In this document: in pieces, positions 52,428 through 63,030 of the stretch
Layout of the letters: each line of letters opens with the position of its first letter
How positions within the stretch are numbered: position 1 is the first letter of the stretch
Assembly: GCA_914767715.1 (NCBI GenBank)
Contig: OU612073.1
Location: 1,798,001-1,862,000 of the forward strand
Direction: 5' to 3'
From: Membranipora membranacea
Lineage: Eukaryota > Bryozoa > Gymnolaemata > Cheilostomatida > Membraniporidae
Length of the DNA stretch: 64,000 nucleotides
Position numbers and translations under genes: made by a program
Notes under the pieces: generated by a model
What the model was told of the DNA's origin: nothing
The model's input: the letters and a program-made list of their open reading frames with translations, nothing else
Database searches by the model: none

Positions 52428-53639
52428 CATACACTGCAGACCCTATAAAAAAATTAATCTGAACACAGTCCCAACACATATAAATTTGTTTGTGGAAATC
52501 ATTCTGTTCGGGAGATGCAGTTATTAAAACATTCTACAATGTGCCTTACTTTATAGTGTGCCGTCATGTTTCCACACCACTCTGCGTGGACAGGGTCTCT
52601 CTCACAGCTGGATAAGTCAGCAGAGAGGCACACATTACCGATGAGAGGAGACCGAGTACGTGTCAAGTCCTCTGTGGAGACTCCTCACTTTGAGTGGGGC
52701 ATGGTTAGGCCTGGCAGGTAGGTATGGTTTTGCACTTTGCAGTCATCTTGTTGCACAGATAAATATGATAATGTTGTATTAGGACATTGACTGTGTTTGT
52801 TAGGCGTCTTGCTATATCCCAAGTTCTTTTGCCACTGTATCGCATAGTGATTACCGAGGTGTTACCATCAATCTTAGTTTCTCTGAGCAAGATAACCAAT
52901 TTTTTTTGGAAATTATCTGCATCACGGAAGGTCATCATTAACTATATTTATGCTGTTTGCAGCGTTGGAACTCTGATCAGCCTGAAACAGAGCGGATCAT
53001 CAACCAGAAGAGAGGCTGGGGTTAAATTCCCTGAGGATGGGGACTGGAAGTGTTATTATGATGAACTCGAAGTGGCTTCTTCTAAACCTCTTATGGTGAG
53101 TTCAATTCAGTTTAGCTCAAAAAAGAAAATCATGAAATCTCCCAAAGCGATAGGTTGAATAAAAAGACTTCTGCTTTATTCTCATAAATTGATACATTCA
53201 ATGATCGTTTATTGTGTTATGACAGAATGAGATGTTGATGATTTGTATTCCATCGCTGTTGAATTTTTGTTACAGAAGATTATCCCTTCATGGCAAAAGA
53301 GGACACAACTCCTTAGAAATGCCCATATTGAAGAAGGTTAGTTTTCAATAATTTGAGACGTCTCAAATCTGTTTGGGATCCTTAGCCTTAGCAAGCACCT
53401 GCATTTCGATTTGTCTCACGCATCCACAGGTTGGCGATGATGTGTGGGTTAAGAAGGAGATTACTGCTGTGTGTAACTCCAGCCCACCCACCTGCTGGAT
53501 CAGTTATCAGGATGCATTACAAAATAAAACATTCGATCAGTGACTGAAGGCACATACTGAGGAGATTTGATTTTTGCACCATCTCTAGATGAAATGATAT
53601 AAAATTTCAACACCAAGTATACTACTCTCATACAGAGCC

Positions 53640-54990
53640 TCACCAAGGAAAAGACACATGGCTAGACTCGGCAGTTACCAATTTTATGAAAGTAAGAGAT
53701 GAGTACAAAGAATCATCAGATGGCATCAACTATTGGACATATCATAATCTTGTGCCTAATACCATTTCAAGGAAAAAGAAAACATATTTCTCAGGCTTAG
53801 TCAATGCTTCTAAATCACTTAACACCAAATTAAATATGGGATACTTTGAACATAAGAAAAAAACAAAAATAAAACTTGAGCAACTACAGAGACCAATCTT
53901 TTCTCCAGACGATCTCAACTACCATTTTTCAACTTTAGCTGACAAGCTACTTGCGGCGACAACTCATCATCTTGATTCACCTATAAAATCTAGAACTAAT
54001 CTGCTACCAAAACCAGGGAAACCACTATCTGTCTTCAATAGATTTACAACAGTTTCTATTTGTTTGATTATCAAGTCAACTAATAACAGTAAATCAACAG
54101 GACCATATGGTATTTCAAAAGAATGCTGAACGTCACTCTCCCATACATCTTACACCACTGCTGCCACAGCTGGGCTTTGCCCAGCAGAGCCACCAGTCAA
54201 AAATTTAAATAGAGTTGCGGCATCAAAATATCTAGCCAGTAGCTTTGCATGGAGTTACATGAGCTCTAAAAAAGTAAGGAGTATCTTCTTTCCCAATCAT
54301 CCGCCATTGGTGATGGCAAAAGTTAACACTGACCAAATCAGGTGCCTTTAACATCTAGCTGAGATACAACACTAATAAGTCAGCAGTGGTTTAAATGACA
54401 GATGTTCTTTTTTTGTATCATTTGAATGCTGATAATACTGTGAGTAGCAATACAGGGACCTAATGGGCGCCATCCCTGCCAAAAAAATTAAAATTCTGAT
54501 TTTCAATAATTTATTGGTTCCTGATGGGGTCTTCCCAGGGTTTATCTCCCCTGCAGGAAGCGGAAGCAAAAGAGCAGAGGAGATAAGGGACTGAGGTATA
54601 CGCAAAAGAAAGGAGAGATCCTTCATCTGTAAATGCCCCATAATACTAGATCAAATGAGATAGGAAATTATTTCTAAGCTTACTGCCTTCACTGCAGACT
54701 TGGAGCCTCTGGCTGAGCAGGGAGAATGGGCTGGGCTGAGGGACAACTTCAAAATGAAGAATCAATGTTGAAAAGCATTCTTAGAATTTGTCAGCATCTT
54801 AAGAACCTACTAACTAGTATAATTTTTGAGCTCTTTAAAATTATACATGTGACCCTAAACTTGTCATTTCTGCATTTGACAGACATGTTCATCAGAATTC
54901 TCAGCGATGGGATATACCCTTCTTCCTGGAAGTCAGCCCGTGTTGTACCCATATTTAAGAGCGAAGAAAAGAACAATTACGAAAAGCATT
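53640..54990 (+). mobile_element. Non-LTR retrotransposon fragments (reverse transcriptase region)
   Basis: Frame 53686-54129 has the pre-RT layout of CR1/Jockey/L2-type ORF2: YHFSTLADKLL, then KSTGPYGIS (usual KSSGPDGIS), continuing as LNVTLPYILHH. A second block at 54800-54970 reads ILSDGIYPSSWKSARVVPIF, the RT motif with the consensus GIFPxxWKxARVxPIFK. Stops and a gap separate the two blocks, so the copy is dead. The clade is not resolved. Confidence 0.7.
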
Positions 54991-55760
54991 TTTCTTCTTA
55001 GAAATGATTATGATGCCAATAAAATTTTCGAGACAAATAAATAAAAAATTAATCAACAAATGGTTATTTCGGCCATTTACAGACTAAAACGAGATCATTG
55101 AAGACAATCATCGTATTTATTGAATAAAATTTAAAGTAAATTAATCCGTCTTTTAATTTAATTGATTATTTAAAATCAATTAAACTGGCCGGCAATGGAG
55201 AAACCATCATGTCTGTTCAACGTTTATATTTAACCTTCAAAACAGCTTTCAGCTTTTTACTTTATTACTAAATTATATCTTTATTCGCTTGTTAGATTAA
55301 TATAATTTATTTGATTAGTTTGTATAGCTGTACGTTTTTCCAAGATAACATTTTGCTCAATGGAAATAAAGACACTTATTCGCTGTACATGGGAGAAATA
55401 AAACACTTTTCCTCACACATGGGAGAAATAAGCACTTTTTTGTTACACATGGGAGAAATAAGCACTTTTTTGTTACACATGGGAGAAATAATGCTTCGAA
55501 AAAAATCACAAATCACACCAACGATGGAGATGTACAAGGAGGCTGTATTCACCAGACGTCTCGTTGCTCCTAACCACTCTTTTTGTCTCGCTGAAGGATC
55601 TTTGTCTACCAAACCAGTCATTGATAACCTATGGCACGAGGCAACCGCTGGGAAGACGGCATTTTCAATTGTCTGCTTCCTAAAGCGTGAAGACTTGCCG
55701 GAGCAGAGGAGAATCATGATCTGGCTAGATAATTGCAGCTACCAGAACAAAATATTTTCT
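54938..55760 (+). mobile_element. Dispersed repeat, copy A, with transposase-like fragment
   Basis: About 500 bp from 54938 match 60352-60850. This includes CCAATAAAATT, AATGGAGAAACCATCATGTC and the block ending in the 28-bp tandem units. A coding fragment at 55520-55760 reads VFTRRLVAPNHSFCLAEGS ... WLDNCSYQNK. The pattern WLDNCSxQNK is common in transposase-like proteins of marine invertebrates, but I cannot name the superfamily. The left end overlaps the RT-like block. Confidence 0.55.
55384..55494. repeat. 28-bp tandem repeat, 4 copies
   Basis: Units of ACATGGGAGAAATAAGCACT plus TTTTTGTT repeat four times. Degenerate copies recur at about 60768-60850 in the second copy of this element. 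Confidence 0.85.
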
Positions 55761-56189
55761 TTCTTCTTTTCTTTCAAGCCTTACAGTCTACTGTTGTGAA
55801 AGTTATCTTTAAGTATTTGGTCACCGGACAATTCATAGATCAAACTTCATTTTAGAACTGATGGTATTTTCAATCATTTCTAGTTTGTCTGAGGCGTTCT
55901 TATATAATGTGTATTGTTTTTTCAATGCATATTTTGAGCGATTCTCAATAATAAAGTACATATTATCATCATCATCACACTCCACAAATTTACTGATGCA
56001 CAAACAAAATTTGTGGTAAAAGGTCACTGATGTATGATTGTTTCCAGACAGATATTTGTTATTATGGTCCAAAATTGTTATAACCGTTCTGGAGTTAATA
56101 ACAAAATTGAGGGAAACCCTGTCACTTCATCGGTAACAATTATTTGATGATAAGTTTTTGGTCGATTAGCTCACTTCACTAGAACAAAC

Positions 56190-57070
56190 AAACTAGTTTA
56201 TATTATTTCTAAACTTAAAAAATACATGAATGTTGAAAAATCCCTTAAAACTTACAAAACCATTGTTCGACCAATACTAGCCTATTGCTCAGCAATTTAC
56301 CTAGATACCACGCAAAAGGTCACTGGAACAATTGAAAAAGTTCAAGATAGAGCAATCAGAATTATTGTACTGCTCCCAAAAAATTTTCTGTCACACCTGG
56401 TAGATCGCTTTTAAAGTTACCCACACTACTAAGTAGGAGACAATATTTATTTCATAATTTTATATGTGTATGCGAAAAACAAAGCCTCTAAGCTTAGCCT
56501 CAATCTAGTGCAAAAGTCCCAAAAACATCAGCCTTGTCTGTGAAGCAACTGCTCTATTATTAAAATCTCATTCAGAACAAAATTTGGAAAATCAGCCTCT
56601 TTAAATTTGCTTCACCAATTTACACTAAAAGATAAATCAGCTAAGACTCTCCTGACTTTTAATTTACCTGGAGCTTGATACAGTAAATTTAGAGATTGGA
56701 CATTTTTAGCATTCTTTCATATATTTCTCATTTTCGCCAATGTTTATTCTGCGGCTAATAAGCTCCTTTGCAACACTATTATCCATATTTATTTTTCTTC
56801 AATCCATATTTATTTCATATTCCATAACCATTATTGTTTTATGTTATTAATTATAACTTACTCTGTGTTTAACTTTGGTAGTAGGATTATCATTTTTTAG
56901 CTTTTTTCAGAGGTCAACAAGTTACCTTTTTGTTATCTGTACACTTTTAAGAAAACCTCTATAATTAAATGAATGAATGAATGAATGAATGAATAAAGAG
57001 ATGAATAAATAAAGAAATGAATAAATAAATTAATAAATAATAAAATTAATTAATTAATAAATTAATAAAT
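56190..57070 (+). mobile_element. 3' end of a non-LTR retrotransposon with (AATG)n tail
   Basis: Frame 56226-56414 reads LKTYKTIVRPILAYCSAIYL then IEKVQDRAIRII, the C-terminal RT segment of CR1/Jockey-like ORF2. The following sequence still encodes LPTLLSRRQYLFHNF after a frameshift. A simple AATG/AATA repeat at 56968-57070 is the kind of 3' tail seen in these clades. It may be the downstream part of the copy starting at 53640, split by the repeat at 54938. Confidence 0.6.
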
Positions 57071-57828
57071 GATGTCAATGTGTTACGACCACTACCTACC
57101 ATTTTCCGTATACAATTACAAACCTATTATTGAAAAAAACTCCTTCAAATCTATACATTGTGTTGGATCTCTAACTGATTGGATATGGATAGTTATATAA
57201 GTGTGCAGATAGACCTATTTTGCTGGTAACTTAGAGTGTTTTCATGCATTTGATATCCTTGAAGAAGTGATTTTAGCAACCCTAAAATTAGATTGCTGCT
57301 TAATTCAACCAAACTTTTCAAAATTTAACATTACATTGACTGTCAATTGAAATTTTTGTTGAAAATATTTTGTAATACTTACTAACGGGTCAAATTATAT
57401 ACCACACTGATTTTTCACTTGTCACTGCAGCAGGTGGCGCTTATGTACTAGCTGCTGGACACAACGTTTCACACTGATAAGGATTGATATCCTTGAAGAA
57501 ATGCTCTTGTATTAAATTTGATAGTTATTTAAAAAAACTTATTGGATATATTAACATTATAATTATTATTATTGCATATTGCTTGGAATCACTGAGTGAT
57601 CTATCAACTTAAATCGTCGTCACAGGCAAATATGGTCTATATGCGTTTCCAACGGATATTACAATGTATGATAATTCTGAAGTCTGAGTCTTAATCTGCG
57701 GGAATTATCTCTCTACAGCTAGTGGCTAAAAGATACTCTCTTCAATAGTCAATTAAACAGACTCATCAAGCAGAAAGGAGAGTAGTTTCTCTCATTTTCA
57801 CGATAAGTATTTATATTGGACATTGCAG
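57071..57828. other. AT-rich stretch with a CTCF-like site
   Basis: No coding exon is convincing. GCAGCAGGTGGCGCT at 57427-57441 matches the CTCF core. A possible splice acceptor near 57719 precedes a short open stretch that I could not connect. Confidence 0.35.
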
Positions 57829-59369
57829 CAGTGCATTTCCTACATGGATGCTCAGCTGAAACATGGTATGTCAGAAGACGCTAAAAATTTAAAACCTTTG
57901 GCGTATGATGACATCATTGCCTATTACCCAATCAGAATGCAATGATTATTCAGTTCCCTCTTTGTGTGCATGTGACCACTTTTTCTCAAAATATACTCCG
58001 CCCACTATTAAAAGGGCACCTGTTACGATCTGCCATTCTTATTACAGCTATCATACAGGAGAGATCTACGTTCCACATTCTAAATCAACATGATTCCGAA
58101 CTGCAGTTGTGGACACTGCACTATCACACAAATGTATTTTTGCCAGCCTGCAGGTACAACTAGCAGCTCAGCCTCATCACTACCAACAGCAACTGTCTCA
58201 CTGACAAGAATAGACCTCACTGGTCAGTAACAGACATACATGTATTACGTCAGTTGTAGTTTACAAGTTATTGCAATCAACCTATCAATCTGTCATCGAA
58301 ATTTGTTACCACCTCATAACCCTGTCCTAATTGATCTATCGTAAACTACTTCAATGTATGTTGCAGAAATAGCAGAGCGGGGAGAGTTTGGCGAGGGAGC
58401 TTCCATTGTCAGGGCCAACCCACTGCCACTAGGCGAGCAGAGAAGAGGCCCTTGGTCAACATTGGTCAAGCTAAGAACATCAGCACTGCCGATGATCTTG
58501 TTCCGAGGCAGTTGCGCCAGAGGCCGTACCCCACGGAAGGGCACGTCAGCCCGGTATTCGAGTGTCACACAGTCACTGGCGCTGAACAACAGCAGGCCTT
58601 AGATACCTACTGGGCACAGGGAAGGAGGGAAGGCCGCTGGGCCTACGAGGCCCAGTCTGTAAGATCAGTAAGTACCATCCTGTTTAATACGTCCCTACTG
58701 TTACAATCTTCTCACTGCCAGTATGTTTGGTTTTGTTTTCCCAAAGTTGTTTGTATGTGCCGCTTGTGCTTCAATTCCGCTGCCTCTCAATGTTGTAGGT
58801 GATGTCTTTCAGAATGTTCCTGAACGTGTGACATCAAGAAGGAAGTCTGTATCAAACCAGTACTTCCTTACGATATCAGACAACACGCAGAGACGTGTCT
58901 GCGAGGAATCTCATAACACCACTCTCAACGTGTTGATAGTTTCTGTCGGAAATGAGCTATGAATTATGGGTAACTGTGATGAATAAAGTCAGGGCTGCTG
59001 CTGATTAGCTACTCCATTAACAGTGATTGTAGTTCTTGCCTTATCTCTTTCAGGCGGCAAGAACCAAAAAGGTGTGCGTCAGCAAGATCATGACGCCACC
59101 TACCCCACATACACCAGGCAACAAAGTTCCTGAGCTAGTCATATGGCTTGCAAAGGAAAGACTCAGGACTTTCAACAGGTAATTAAGTCTCCCCATTGAA
59201 ATTAGATACAATTGACTTATGGGTAAATTAAGCTGGTACATCAATTCAGTAACTGTAGCTTGTTCATGATTTATGTGAAGCTTGTGCTTACCATCTGTTC
59301 TGTTTTTATTTCCCCAGGATTCCAGCTCACTGTCGAGATAACCATCCATCCATAAGCTGGTACAGATAA
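57829..59369 (+). pseudogene. Unidentified multi-exon gene with apparent frameshifts
   Basis: Exons 57829-57865, 58159-58222, 58369-58667, 59054-59178 and 59318-59369 have good splice sites and mostly matching phases. Seen in order: QCISYMDAQLKHG, a Ser/Thr-rich linker, EIAERGEFGEGASIVRANPL, then after a one-base frame change near 58450 NISTADDLVPRQLRQRPYPT and VSPVFECHTVTGAEQQQALD, then AARTKKVCVSKIMTPPTPHT and VPELVIWLAKERLRTFNR. A second frame change near 59350 would open HKLVQIMVQYNYGFFIPKSE. I do not recognise the family. The frame changes mean either a decayed gene or assembly indels. The 5' end is not found. Confidence 0.45.
58813..58962 (+). CDS. Possible alternative terminal exon, copy 1
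   Basis: After a CTTTCAG acceptor, 50 codons run from NVPERVTSRRKSVSNQYFLT to VSVGNEL and TGA, in phase with the preceding exon's end at 58667. AATAAA follows at about 58982. The same exon is repeated at 62866-63030. It lies inside the intron before 59054, so it would end a shorter isoform. Confidence 0.4.
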   Translation, partial: NVPERVTSRRKSVSNQYFLTISDNTQRRVCEESHNTTLNVLIVSVGNEL

Positions 59370-60351
59370 TGGTTCAATACAACTACGGGTTCTTCATACC
59401 CAAATCAGAAGTAGTAAGTAGTCAATTTCACCGTAGATTTATGGTAAACTGACTGACTCTGTATCGTGTGCTTCACTTTGATTGGATGCAATTCAGTTAT
59501 CAATGCGCAACTCTTTCTCAAAATGACCCATGTATTCAGTTTGAGCGGATAGGAGGGGACCAAACGGCACATGACATACATAAAAAGAGGAAGAACTTGA
59601 GTAAGGAGGAGAAAGCTGGAGATTGAATCAAGCCGAACACTATCAATGTAAGCTTCGATCTCCAGCTCGATCATGCAGGTGCCACGCTTGGCAGGGGGCT
59701 CTGCTTTTTTCCTCTTACTCTTAGCGATGCTAGTACACATGGTTACTGCTACACCTGGACGGAAGTGGAAGGCATGAGGGGAGGTAATGAAATTGACTCA
59801 TGTCAGAAGTCAGACGGTTGCGTGGAATAGAATGAAAACCAGATGGTTGTAGCTGCTCTGCTAGCTGCCATCTCCACTCGACCTGCTCTTGATGGTGAGA
59901 TCAGCAAACTTTGAGACTGGCCACAGCATGATGGAGGTCGATGGCCTGCATGGTCTGATTGAAGGAGCAGGGAGAGGTGCTGAGCTTGATACTTCAGACA
60001 GCTACTACGCACTCGTTCCAGACAGCGAAAGTCAAGCCACCTAGGTATACTGTGAAGGTGATGGATTTCACGGATTTCCTAAATTTTAGAGAGCTCTCTG
60101 AAAGGGCAATCCGTGAAACCAGCCTGATCGAGATATAGCAGTGGCATACGATCCGACTCGTTATGTTTGGGACAGCCATTTCTATGGCTGTCAGTAAGTA
60201 TTATGAGGCGGATCTGAGACAGGTCAGCTGGAGGAGGGTTGGGGCACCAGCCAACCTTCAACTGATTAATGCTGCCTATGATAAGCCCCAGCATGTATCA
60301 GGGTTGAAGCCCAAAGACTGCCTGAAGCTCGTTGACAAGCTTGCTAATCAT
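59370..60351. other. Unassigned sequence with weak coding signals
   Basis: A plus-strand frame ending at 60411 (from about 60163) and a minus-strand frame around 59740-59630 have coding-like composition, but neither has recognisable domains. An inverted repeat AGCTGGAGAT/ATCTCCAGCT lies at about 59609-59665. Probably decayed transposon or gene fragments. Confidence 0.3.
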
Positions 60352-61830
60352 CGTGTAGCCATATTTAAGAACGGAGACAAGAACAATAAGCATTTTTTCT
60401 TCTTAAAATGATTATGTGGCCAATAAAATTATTGAAAAAAAATTGATCATAAAGTTAATCGTACAAATGGTTATTTAGGCTATTAACAGACAAAACCGAG
60501 ATCATTGAATACAATGACTGTATTTATTGATTAAATTTAAAGTAAATTAATCACCTTTAAATTTAATTGATTTTTTATAAATTAATTATATTGCCCGACA
60601 ATGGAGAAACCATCATGTCTGTTCAACTTTCATTTTTTCCTTCAAAACAGTTTGCAGTGATATTCTTTTCGTTTTACTTTGTTATTTTAATATATCTTTA
60701 TTCGCTTGTTAGATTAATATAATTTGATTGAGTAGTTTGTAGAGCTGTTCATTTCTCAGTTATTCGCTGTACATGGGAGAAATAAAACACTTTTTCCTCA
60801 TACATGAGAGAAATAAGCACTTTTTTCTTACTTGTGAGAGAAATAAATGCTTCAACAACAATCTACAATCACACAATCGCAACTTCAAGAAATCGGTATT
60901 TATTAACAATCTGCACTCTCATTAAAGCAAACAGCATGTTATACAGCTATGTCGGTCAAAGTATTTCAATCACTTTGACTAGCATCAAGATTTATTAGCA
61001 AATTCAAATTCAAAGTCAGCCAATTCAAAGAAAAGCAATATGGATTTCTTGTCTGCCGACCAAACCCCAGGTGAGACGTAACAACCCTCTGCTCTAGCAT
61101 CTGTTTGAATGATTACCGACCCGGTTGCCCATAACCCAGTTGAGAATTAGCCAATCAGAAATGTTTTGACCAATTAACATTAAATCAATGTTACAGAAAC
61201 AAACCAGAATCGCCACATTTGAATATGAATACCCCATTAAATATTTTCTTGCAATCACTGTCCTCAGAAATCCATCCCTGGCGATCTGCATATGAATGGG
61301 CAGCCAGCAATAAAAGATGTCGCGCCAGTCACTTTTGTGCCAGCCGATAATGGATTTCATCGAGGGATATCAGCCACAGATATCTCACTACAGTAGAGTA
61401 AATGCCCCTCAAGCAGTGATGAAACTTTCCGTCAAGTAATTCACACACTGCTGCACACATTCAGCTGCAGACATTCAGCTGCACATTTCTTTTGCTCATG
61501 TTGATCATGTACCCGCCTATCTGGTGTAGAAAGGCTTCGCATGAGGAGATGGCACGCCAGCGGGGGAAATGCTACCAGAAGGATTCTGACAGAGACAAAA
61601 GTCTTGTGTACACTGCTGACCTTAAAGAAGTCTCCAAGCGACCAAGGATGGACATGCACAAGGAGTTCGCATTCAACAGACGGCTCACCGTTCTTAACCA
61701 CTCTTATTGTCTCGCTGGTTGCTGCTTGCTAAGCTATGGCAGGACCCAACCGATGAGAAGACTTGCCGGAGCAGAGGAGAATCATGATCTGGCTAGATAA
61801 TTGCAGCTACCAGAACAAACTTATATACAT
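60352..61830 (+). mobile_element. Dispersed repeat, copy B, with transposase-like fragment
   Basis: 60352-60850 matches 54938-55500. A coding fragment at about 61520-61830 repeats the copy A frame: a DMHKEFAFNRRLTVLNHSYC block and again WLDNCSYQNK, with an extra upstream block (MARQRGKCYQKDSDRDKSLV). About 600 bp of other sequence separates the two parts. Both copies are broken. Confidence 0.55.
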
Positions 61831-62865
61831 CAGAACCTCATTGGTATCACATGATATAATGGTTGGTTGGATCAATGAAGCGTATATTATTATTATTATT
61901 AACATTAAAATTATTAGAATAGTTTACCTTTTATGCTATCGTAGTGGAAGCTACAGGATTAACTAGTTCTCTTTGAAAGTGTTCTTGAGAAAACTTTATT
62001 ACACCCTTCTTACTCACATGTACAAGAAAATAGTGTTGCAGACTAATACAAATTCACCTTCAGTAGTTGAATCAACGTCACAAATAATTAAGTTTATATT
62101 TATTCATTTAAATCTTATAGAAATAGAAAAAGACACAAGAATATACGAAACATATCATATTATCATTTAACAGTTACAGATTATTATTACACACCAGAAG
62201 AAGATGAGCTAACAATTGAGCCATCTGCAGTTGCCATACATTTTGTTGTTGTAGTGTCTGTATTGTATTTAGTAGTGAGCTTACAAAAGCTGCAGTACCA
62301 GAACTTTTGGTTGAGCTGATATGAAGCGAAAAAAAGAAGAACACATATTAGAAATATTTATTCTTACGCTTTGAAGGCTAGGGCTGTGGCCCAGACACAA
62401 CAGGAGGAACGTACAGCATCACACCTTTTGTTACTGCGTGGTTGCAGGGATTTTTGTCTCCAACTTCAGTTTTTTCCCAACTACAATGCCCTGCAGCTAA
62501 AGTTGGGTTTGTTAAGCACATAAATATTAAAGCTCAACATTCAAAGATAGTGTCTCTTTTAACATGAACATTCGACATGAGATATAATAATTTATGTTAT
62601 AATATATTTTGTTATGCATTGTTATTCTACTAGTCAGCTGTAAAGTAGAGTCAAGTATAATAATGCCTCTGCCCAAGTGCCTGTGCAACATTAGCGGAAA
62701 GTGCCCCTGTAAAAGGCACAGAACTAAATGTGAGTTGATAATTATTTGCTGCACAATCAAAATATTAACTATTTAACATGTCGCGACTTATTGTTGTGTG
62801 AACTACTGATGTGAGCTGCCAATTGTTTCAAAAGTATTAAAATTGTTGTGACTGTTGTCTTTCAG

Positions 62866-63030
62866 AGTGCTCCTGGATGTGTCACATCAAGGAGGATTTC
62901 TGTATCAAATCAGTATTTCCTAACAATGTCACACAATTTGCAGAAACGGGTCTGGAAAGAGTTTTACACCTTGACGTATCATACCACAAGGTTTGTGCCT
63001 CTGATGGTTTCTGTTGGAAATGAGCTATGA
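62866..63030 (+). pseudogene. Duplicate of the terminal exon at 58813
   Basis: After the same CTTTCAG acceptor it reads SAPGCVTSRRISVSNQYFLT to MVSVGNEL and TGA, 55 codons. The following bases (ATTATGGGTAACT ... GCTGATTAGCTACTCC type) also match copy 1, but the segment carrying AATAAA is missing. No other exon of the gene is recognised around it. Confidence 0.5.

Larger units (their letters stand above)
49294..53543 (+). pseudogene. Decayed paralogue of the RING-gene C-terminal half
   Basis: Segments matching RING-gene exons 4-10 occur in order: about 49294-49397, about 49629-49721, 50503-50680, 51115-51248, 52557-52717, 52963-53095 and 53430-53543. The 161-nt and 133-nt exons have exactly the same lengths and phases as their partners. 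Shared blocks include GDRVRVK, PHFEWGMV and FPEDGDW. Two in-frame stops break it: a TGA at 49378-49380, where the intact gene has Gly after Ala-Leu, and a TAG at 51192-51194 in the first repeat. The tenth exon diverges and stops at 53543. No RING or myristoylation exon is seen upstream. A MITE and a hAT element sit in its introns. Confidence 0.7.

Noticed and set aside
60163-60411. Frame ending HRVAIFKNGDKNN as a doublecortin-like NGD motif
   Set aside because: The string also fits the reverse-transcriptase PIFKxGDKN motif and lies at the edge of a repeat shared with 54938, so a host doublecortin exon is not supported.
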